The translations under genes and the position numbers were made by a program. From Byssovorax sp. (lineage in GTDB: Bacteria > Myxococcota_A > Polyangia > Polyangiales > Polyangiaceae), in the NCBI GenBank assembly GCA_025362495.1, contig JANYGI010000223.1:1-44683 (forward strand): DNA of 44,683 nucleotides, in the 5' to 3' direction. The notes beneath the pieces are model-generated. The model made no database searches. It was given only the letters and a program-made list of their open reading frames with translations, and was not told where the DNA came from. Positions 39,653-44,683 of this stretch are shown here, in pieces (the first letter of the stretch is position 1; each line of letters starts with the position of its first letter).

Positions 39653-41365
39653 CTACGGCGCGAACGCGTGGATCGCCACCGAGACGTTGTCGTGACCGCC
39701 GCGGGCCAGGGCGTAGTTCACGAAGAGGCGCGCCACCGCGACGGCGTTGCGATCGTCGGGGAGCGCGCGGAGCACGCGGGTGAGATCGTCGGGCCCCGGC
39801 GTGTAGTTCCAGAGCCCGTCGCTGCAGAGCAGGACCACGCCGCGTCCCGTCAGCTCGCGGGATTTCACGTCGGGCTCCACCTCGGCGGGCACGTCGCCGA
39901 CCTCGAGCGGGCCGAGGCAGCGCGTGATGGTGTGCGCGAGCGCGCCCTGCACCTCGGACGCGTCCTTCACTTCGCCGCGGGCGATGGCGTCGTTGACCCA
40001 CGAGTGATCGTGGGTGAGCAGCTCGGCCCCGCGCGACGACAGCCAGTAGAGCCGGCTGTCGCCCACCCAGCCCACCGTGAGGCGCTTCTTGTAGACCACG
40101 CCGACCACGATCGTCGTGCCGGGCAGATCGGTCACCGGCGCCGCCACGTGGGCCGCGCAGATCGCCAGGTGGGCCGCGCGGATCGCCGTCGACACCGCCG
40201 CGGTGCTCGCCTCGTGGATCACGTCGGGCGACCGCCAGAAATGGTCGAGCGCGTCGCGCGCCGCGCTCGCCGCCGTGCGCGAGGCCAGCTCCGAGTGCGG
40301 CGACGACGACACCCCGTCGCAGACCACCATGATCGTGAACGGCTCGCCCTCGACGCTCACCCCGCGCGCGAGCGCCGTCGCGTCTTGATTGTAGGGCCGC
40401 CACAGGCCCGGATCGCAGAGGTCGGCCGTCTCGTCGGTGCTCATCGGCTCGTCGAGCTCGGCCTTCACCGCGTCGAGGAGGCGGCGCACGTCGGCGATCG
40501 ATCGATCGATGGCGTCCTCGGCGTTGCGGTTGGCGACGAGCAGCCGCACGAGCCGCGTCGGCCCGAGGATCGCCGGCGCGAGGAACACGTCGCCCAGGGA
40601 CTCGAGGAGCCGCCGCGCGTCCATCCGCCGCGCCCGCTGCGCGCCGCGCATCCGCGACACGGCGACCTTGCCGTCGGCCTGCACCAGCAGATCGCGCGGG
40701 GCCGGGTAGAAGCTGTACCCCACGCTCTCCGCGGCCTCGACGAGATCGAGCAGCCCCTCGATCGCCGCCACGGCCTCGGCCGGCGTCCCGTTCTGCACCA
40801 CGTCGCTGAGCTTGCGCAGCGAGGCCGGGGGCGCCGTGAGCGCGGCCCACGCCAGCGGCGGCTTCTCCCCGCGCTCGAGGAGCTCGGGGAAGCCGCGCGC
40901 CCCGTGGAGCCGCTGCAGCGCCTCGATCTCGACGGCCAGGGTCGAGGGCGAGCCGAGCAGCATCAGCACCTCGCGCCCGTCGGCGGTGAGCGCCCGGGCG
41001 TCGTCGCGCGCGGCGGGGCCGAGCACCGTGTAGTCGCCGACCGAGAGGCCAGGGCGGAGCGACGTCGCGGGGGCCTCGTCGACCGAGGCCTCACCCACGC
41101 TCGAAAAAGGCTCGATCCGCGCGCCGAGCCGGTGCCCGCAGCCCTTGCAGTAACCGTCGCCGTCGTCGGCGTGCGCCGCCCCACACGCGGCGCACGCGCC
41201 GGTGTCGATCGCGGCCGAGACCCGCAGCGAGGCGCTCAGCAGCGCGACGTCGGAGGGCGACTCTTCCTGGGTGATCTCGCCCGGCGAAAGACGCGTCCCA
41301 TCGGCCTCGCAGAACTGATCGTCGTCGCCGCAGGGGGCATCACAGGTCGGGCAAAACTGCACCAC
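39653..41365 (-). CDS. Zinc-ribbon – pseudokinase-like – PP2C fusion phosphatase
   Basis: 570 residues, GTG start. Two zinc ribbons lie at about 5–25 (FCPTCDAPCGDDDQFC) and 58–80 (CAACG, YCKGCG). Residues 105–300 follow the layout of a protein kinase without its catalytic residues: VGDYTVLGPA in place of the glycine loop, VGYSFYPAPRDLLVQADGKV in place of the HRDLKPEN loop, and AVSRMRG where DFG should be. The C-terminal PP2C domain (about 320–570) is intact: VVCDGVSSSPHSE, GTTIVVGVVY, VGWVGDSRLYWL, LCSDGLWNY and GGHDNVSVAIH. The pseudokinase reading is a pattern judgement, not an alignment. It heads the vWA–FHA–helical operon and diverges from the kinase gene. Confidence 0.85.
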   Translation of the reverse strand: MVQFCPTCDAPCGDDDQFCEADGTRLSPGEITQEESPSDVALLSASLRVSAAIDTGACAACGAAHADDGDGYCKGCGHRLGARIEPFSSVGEASVDEAPATSLRPGLSVGDYTVLGPAARDDARALTADGREVLMLLGSPSTLAVEIEALQRLHGARGFPELLERGEKPPLAWAALTAPPASLRKLSDVVQNGTPAEAVAAIEGLLDLVEAAESVGYSFYPAPRDLLVQADGKVAVSRMRGAQRARRMDARRLLESLGDVFLAPAILGPTRLVRLLVANRNAEDAIDRSIADVRRLLDAVKAELDEPMSTDETADLCDPGLWRPYNQDATALARGVSVEGEPFTIMVVCDGVSSSPHSELASRTAASAARDALDHFWRSPDVIHEASTAAVSTAIRAAHLAICAAHVAAPVTDLPGTTIVVGVVYKKRLTVGWVGDSRLYWLSSRGAELLTHDHSWVNDAIARGEVKDASEVQGALAHTITRCLGPLEVGDVPAEVEPDVKSRELTGRGVVLLCSDGLWNYTPGPDDLTRVLRALPDDRNAVAVARLFVNYALARGGHDNVSVAIHAFAP

Positions 41366-41829
41366 GATAGACTACTGCAAATGCCGTCGAAAGTGCGCCC
41401 GCCTGCACCTCGGCCCGCGTCGTCGATCGCGCTCGCGGGCGGCAAAGCGGCTCGGCGCTCCCGATCTCGGGGCCAGGCGGCCGTCACGACTGCGGTTCAC
41501 ACCCCGGGCAAACACCGAGTCACGGCCCGCGCTCGGAGCCTCGTGATGGCTTGGTGATTCAATCGCTCTCCGCCGCGCACACCCGCTCTCTGGACTCGAC
41601 GCCTTGGCTGGCCTCGACGCGCGAGGGGGGGCGCGCCGCTGCAGTGGCCGTTCATCGCGGGCGTATCCTGTCCGGGCGCGTGGCAGGATCGCCGATCTCC
41701 GGCGGGGATCGAGCCCGGGGGGACCGCGTGTGGTAGTCTGCCGACTCACGTGATGATGAGCCTTCGAGAAGCAGCGCGCGTCCGGAGCTACAGTTTCCTT
41801 CGCACCCGCCGTTCTTCACGGGTCCACTG
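41366..41829. other. Divergent promoter region between PP2C and kinase genes
   Basis: About 460 bases with no credible gene. TAGTCT boxes occur close to both ends: on the minus strand directly before the PP2C start, and on the plus strand at 41734 about 95 bases before the kinase start. These could be -10 elements, but clear -35 partners are lacking. The two transcription units of the cluster probably share this control region. Confidence 0.45.
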
Positions 41830-43467
41830 ATGGCGCTCGAAGTCGGACAGACGCTCGACCGCTATGCCATCGAGGCCCTCGTCGGGGAGGGCGGGATGGG
41901 GCGCGTGTACCGCGCCTTCGACACCCGCCTGGAGCGGCGCGTGGCGCTCAAGGTCCTCCGCGGCCGCGTCGGCGAGAGCGAGAGCGCGATCGCCGACGTC
42001 CTGCGCGAGGCGCGCGCCGCCGCCGCGATAACGCACACCAACGCCACGGCGGTGTACGACGCGGGGGAGCTCGAAGGCCGCGCCTGCATCGTGATGGAGT
42101 ACGTGCCTGGCACGTCCCTACGGCGCCTGATCGGGACGCCCGACGTGCCAATCGACACCCGCATTCGCTGGCTCGTCGACATCGCCGGCGCGCTCGGCGC
42201 GGCGCACCACGTCGGCGTGATCCACCGCGACATCAAGCCTGAAAACGTGATGATTCGCGACGACGGCCTGGTGAAGGTGCTCGATTTCGGCGTCGCGGGC
42301 CGGGCGCGCCTCGTCGAGCTTTCGCCGGGAGAAGACCCGCTCAGCATGGTGACGCCGAGCAGCGGCAACGCGGTCGGCACCCCGTCGTACATGGCGCCGG
42401 AGCAGCTCCGCGGGCTGGCGATCGATGGGCGCGCCGATCAGTTTGGGTGGGCGGTGCTCGCGTACGAGGTCCTGACGGGGCGCCTCCCGTGGAAGGAGGC
42501 CGGCGACGTCATGCGGGCCCTCGTGGCCGTCCTCACCGAGCACGTCGAGGCGCCTTCGGGGGTCGATCCTGCGATCCCGCCGGCCGTCGACGCGGCCATC
42601 CTGCGGGCCCTCGCCAAGTCGCCGGACGATCGCTTTCCCTCGATGGTTGCAGTCGCCGCGGCGCTGGTGGCCGCGTCGTCGGACGGCCAGCCGCCGCGCT
42701 CGTCGCGCGCGCCGGCCTCGTCGCGCCTCGAGGTCCGCCGCTCGACGTCGCCGCCGCTGAGCCTGCCGGGCGGCCCGGATCTGGCCTCGATCATCGATGT
42801 CGCGGCGCGCTCGACCTTCGCTTCGCGCATCCCCACGCCGCGCGAGAGCCGACTGCCGGGGCCGGCCCCCGCGACGCTCCATCCGCCCCGCTTCGGGGCG
42901 GCGATCGATCTCGACGAGCACCTGCGCCGCATCCCGAGCGGGGCGACGGTCAAAGGCATGTTCTTCCTCGAGCTCCAGCGCGTCTCCGAGCAAGGCGGCG
43001 TGTGGCCTGCGGTCGTGCTCGCCGCGGGGATCCCCGAGCGACGGTATTACACCTTCCGCGACTATCCGATGGTCGACAACCTCCGACTCACGGTCTCGGT
43101 GGCCAGCCACCTGTACCCGCGCTTGCCGCAGGGAGAGGGCATCCGCCGCATCGGTCAAACCGCGCTCGACGTCGTGCTCGGCAGCCAGATCGGGCGGGCC
43201 GTCTTCGGCGCCTTCGATCGCGACATCGAGCCCCTGTTCCTCCGCGGCCCCAAGGCCTTCCGGCTCCTCCTCGGCATGGGCGACGTGACGTCGGAGAAGA
43301 TCGGCGCGCGCAAGTATCGCTTTCAAGCGAAGAATTTCCCGGCGTTCCTGGAGACGTACCAGGTCGGGGTGATTGAAGGGGTGCTCCGCCACTGCGGGAA
43401 GACTGGCACCATCCTCGTGGCGATGGATGGGCTCGCCAATGCGACGATCGAGGTTGAGATCGTTTGA
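41830..43467 (+). CDS. Ser/Thr protein kinase with C-terminal DUF2378 (TIGR02265) domain
   Basis: 545 residues. The kinase domain (about 12–275) is complete: LVGEGGMGRVYRAFD, VALKVLRG, VIHRDIKPENVMI, KVLDFGVAGR, GTPSYMAPEQL. A Ser/Pro/Arg linker follows. Residues about 365–545 (VKGMFFLELQRVSEQGGVWP; YTFRDYPMVDNLRLTVSVAS; DVVLGSQIGRAVFGAFDRDI; VLRHCGKTGTILVAMDGLAN) match my memory of DUF2378, a domain nearly restricted to myxobacteria and attached to kinases or standing alone. There is no membrane segment. It diverges from the PP2C–vWA–FHA operon and is the natural kinase partner of those proteins (inference from context). Confidence 0.92.
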   Translation: MALEVGQTLDRYAIEALVGEGGMGRVYRAFDTRLERRVALKVLRGRVGESESAIADVLREARAAAAITHTNATAVYDAGELEGRACIVMEYVPGTSLRRLIGTPDVPIDTRIRWLVDIAGALGAAHHVGVIHRDIKPENVMIRDDGLVKVLDFGVAGRARLVELSPGEDPLSMVTPSSGNAVGTPSYMAPEQLRGLAIDGRADQFGWAVLAYEVLTGRLPWKEAGDVMRALVAVLTEHVEAPSGVDPAIPPAVDAAILRALAKSPDDRFPSMVAVAAALVAASSDGQPPRSSRAPASSRLEVRRSTSPPLSLPGGPDLASIIDVAARSTFASRIPTPRESRLPGPAPATLHPPRFGAAIDLDEHLRRIPSGATVKGMFFLELQRVSEQGGVWPAVVLAAGIPERRYYTFRDYPMVDNLRLTVSVASHLYPRLPQGEGIRRIGQTALDVVLGSQIGRAVFGAFDRDIEPLFLRGPKAFRLLLGMGDVTSEKIGARKYRFQAKNFPAFLETYQVGVIEGVLRHCGKTGTILVAMDGLANATIEVEIV

Positions 43468-43494
43468 GGGCGGCGGGATGCCCCCTATCCCCGG

Positions 43495-43522
43495 CCCTTT
43501 CGCCCGGTTTCGGGGGAAAGGG
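43495..43522 (+). terminator. Hairpin after the DUF2378 kinase gene
   Basis: CCCTTTC pairs with GAAAGGG within a longer C-rich/G-rich complementarity, about 30 bases after the stop. The stem is strong but no T tract follows. Confidence 0.4.
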
Positions 43523-43690
43523 AGGGGAACGGAGATGAATTGTGCGCAGGTGGGGCCTCGTGGCTGCGCTTTTTCATGATCTCCATCTGAATGGGGAAGA
43601 TCCGGAGGGGGATTGGACTCTCCCGCAGAGGCGCAAGGCAGGCGTTCCAGATCCCATGTCGACCCGCGGCCCCCCGGCGCGGACACCGGC

Positions 43691-44491
43691 TCAGGGCGTC
43701 TTGCCACCTTCCGCGGGAGCCACGGGCGCGGCCTCCTTCTTCGCCCCGCCGCTCCGCGACGCATAGAGCTTGTCGAGCTTGAACGCCTTCAAGATCGCCG
43801 GATCCCCGAGGTGCTTCGACGCCGCCACGGCCGCGTCGCGCGCGCGGCGGCAGATGTCGAGGATGATCCCGTCGATCTGATCGAGCCGCTGCGTCTCCTC
43901 CGGCGTGCCGCGCACGGTCGGCTTCCTCGACACGGCGTCACGGATCGCCAGCGCGGCCGCGCGGAGCGGAGCCAGCGTCTCCGGGCCACCGCGGTCCGCC
44001 GCTGCGGCCGCTGCCTCGGGTGCTTTGGCGGGATCGAGAGCGTCGGCGAGATGATCGAGCTGCTTCGCCAGATCCTCACCGAGCTTCTCCGAGTCAGCGG
44101 TCGCCTCGAGCGTGGTGTGCACGTCATTGGCCGAGGCCTTCTTCCCCTGCTCGAGGAGCGCGCTCTTCGTCGACGTCAGGATGGATCGCCCCCGGATCCG
44201 CGCGTGGCGCCCGGCCCGGTTCGCGTCGTCGAGGCCTATCCCGAGCGTCTTCTTGGCGCTCCGCGCCTGGTTGCGCCCGTAGCCCGAGTCCGAGAGGAGA
44301 TCGCGCGCCTCGGCGAGCCGCGTCGTATCGGAGAGCGGCAGTCCATAGGCCTTGAGCGTGTCGGCGTACTTCTCGAGGCCCTGGCCGGTCTGCGTGGCCT
44401 GCGCAAAGGTGTCATCGGAGCTGAACTCCTCTCCTGCGGAGATGAGCGCGAGCTTCACGTCGGGAGGGAATGCGTTGAGGTCGATTGTCAT
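43691..44491 (-). CDS. Conserved-looking hypothetical protein
   Basis: 266 residues starting MTIDLNAFPPDVKLALISAG. It is mainly helical and soluble, with no signal peptide, membrane segment or metal motif. Segments such as DTLKAYGLPLSDTTRLAEAR, GYGRNQARSAKKTLGIGLDD and QRLDQIDGIILDICRRARDA show normal composition and GC3, so the gene is real. The C-terminus is an Ala/Lys/Pro tail. I do not recognise the family; proteins of this type occur in multi-copy hypothetical families of myxobacteria, but that is only an impression. No operon partner in the window. Confidence 0.7.
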   Translation of the reverse strand: MTIDLNAFPPDVKLALISAGEEFSSDDTFAQATQTGQGLEKYADTLKAYGLPLSDTTRLAEARDLLSDSGYGRNQARSAKKTLGIGLDDANRAGRHARIRGRSILTSTKSALLEQGKKASANDVHTTLEATADSEKLGEDLAKQLDHLADALDPAKAPEAAAAAADRGGPETLAPLRAAALAIRDAVSRKPTVRGTPEETQRLDQIDGIILDICRRARDAAVAASKHLGDPAILKAFKLDKLYASRSGGAKKEAAPVAPAEGGKTP

Positions 44492-44632
44492 GGGCCGAGA
44501 GTACAGAGGCCCATCGGGTGGGCAAGAGAGTTCGTGCGGGGGCGTACGAACGGCGGAAGTGAGATATGTGGGCCCGGGTGGGCGATCGACGGCCGCGACC
44601 TCGGGGCGGGTGAGGGCGACCTCGCGGATCGG

Positions 44633-44683
44633 GGCCCCGACCTGGCGGTTGGCGGCCCCGACCTGACTGTCGGCGGCCCCGAC
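44633..44683. repeat. Start of a 21-bp tandem repeat array (cut by window edge)
   Basis: Units begin GGCCCCGACCTG and recur every 21 bases (44633–44653, 44654–44674, then a partial copy to the edge). The period is a multiple of three. In the plus direction one frame, open from a GTG at 44534, reads GPDLAVG GPDLTVG GPD; on the minus strand a frame reads QVGAAxx heptads. Either could be the edge of a repeat protein; neither can be confirmed. Confidence 0.65.

Noticed and set aside
1-44683. CRISPR arrays, rRNA and tRNA genes
   Set aside because: No regularly spaced direct repeats of 24–40 bp with unique spacers, no rRNA-like stretch and no T-arm-like tRNA signature was noticed; an automated RNA search could still find a missed tRNA.

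Overview
The window looks like a chromosomal segment of a myxobacterium (Myxococcota), most likely of the Polyangiales/Sorangium group. It is very GC-rich with strong GC3 bias. It carries many eukaryote-like Ser/Thr kinases, PP2C phosphatases and multi-domain histidine kinases, several small Cys-rich lipoproteins with Gly/Ser/Thr linkers, a Kelch lipoprotein with a GCGC–membrane–Arg tail (MYXO-CTERM-like), and a kinase ending in a domain I recognise as the myxobacterial DUF2378/TIGR02265 type. I saw no rRNA, tRNA or CRISPR.

Layout. 1–4968: the 3' end of an ECF sigma gene and a tiny HxxxCxxC protein; then a heme-oxygenase-like diiron (HDO) protein, a LuxI/FeeM-like N-acyltransferase with a perfect 18-bp palindrome just before its RBS, and a translationally coupled ECF sigma / membrane Ser/Thr kinase pair with a Cache-like sensor. 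Two TGTAAC-type promoter-like motifs precede the HDO gene and the sigma gene. 5155–12585: secreted and lipoprotein genes (an unknown lipoprotein, an SBBP propeller, a Kelch propeller, a Cys-rich lipoprotein) separated by gene debris: a kinase start without a body, a loose C-terminal fragment and a 35-bp tandem repeat. 12586–15484: an accessory island with a gene-poor 1.1-kb stretch holding several strong palindromes and hairpins, an IS1-like transposase and a probably truncated minus-strand gene. 15485–20489: two large convergent histidine kinases separated by a long inverted repeat. 20558–25059 (minus): NtrC-like regulator with degenerate AAA motifs, 3-methyladenine glycosylase, a Band-7-like protein and an EamA transporter with a His-rich tail. 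25205–26814: ribosome recycling factor and a PP2C phosphatase, then a REP-doublet element. 27024–34542: flavin reductase-like protein, aquaporin, three Cys-rich lipoproteins, a nucleotidyltransferase, a FabV-like reductase coupled to a TIGR01777 epimerase, and a potassium-channel-like protein. 34805–36346: a polysaccharide flippase. 36429–43467: a helical protein, FHA, vWA and PP2C gene run, divergent from a DUF2378 kinase. 43691–44683: an unknown protein and the start of a 21-bp tandem repeat.

Two regions are the best candidates for a little-described system. One is the HDO + N-acyltransferase pair beside a sigma/kinase module with shared promoter-like motifs, which could make and sense a small acylated molecule. 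The other is the helical/FHA/vWA/PP2C/kinase cluster, in which the phosphatase appears to carry a dead kinase domain between zinc ribbons and its PP2C domain. Functional links are inferred from domains and gene order; none were tested here.
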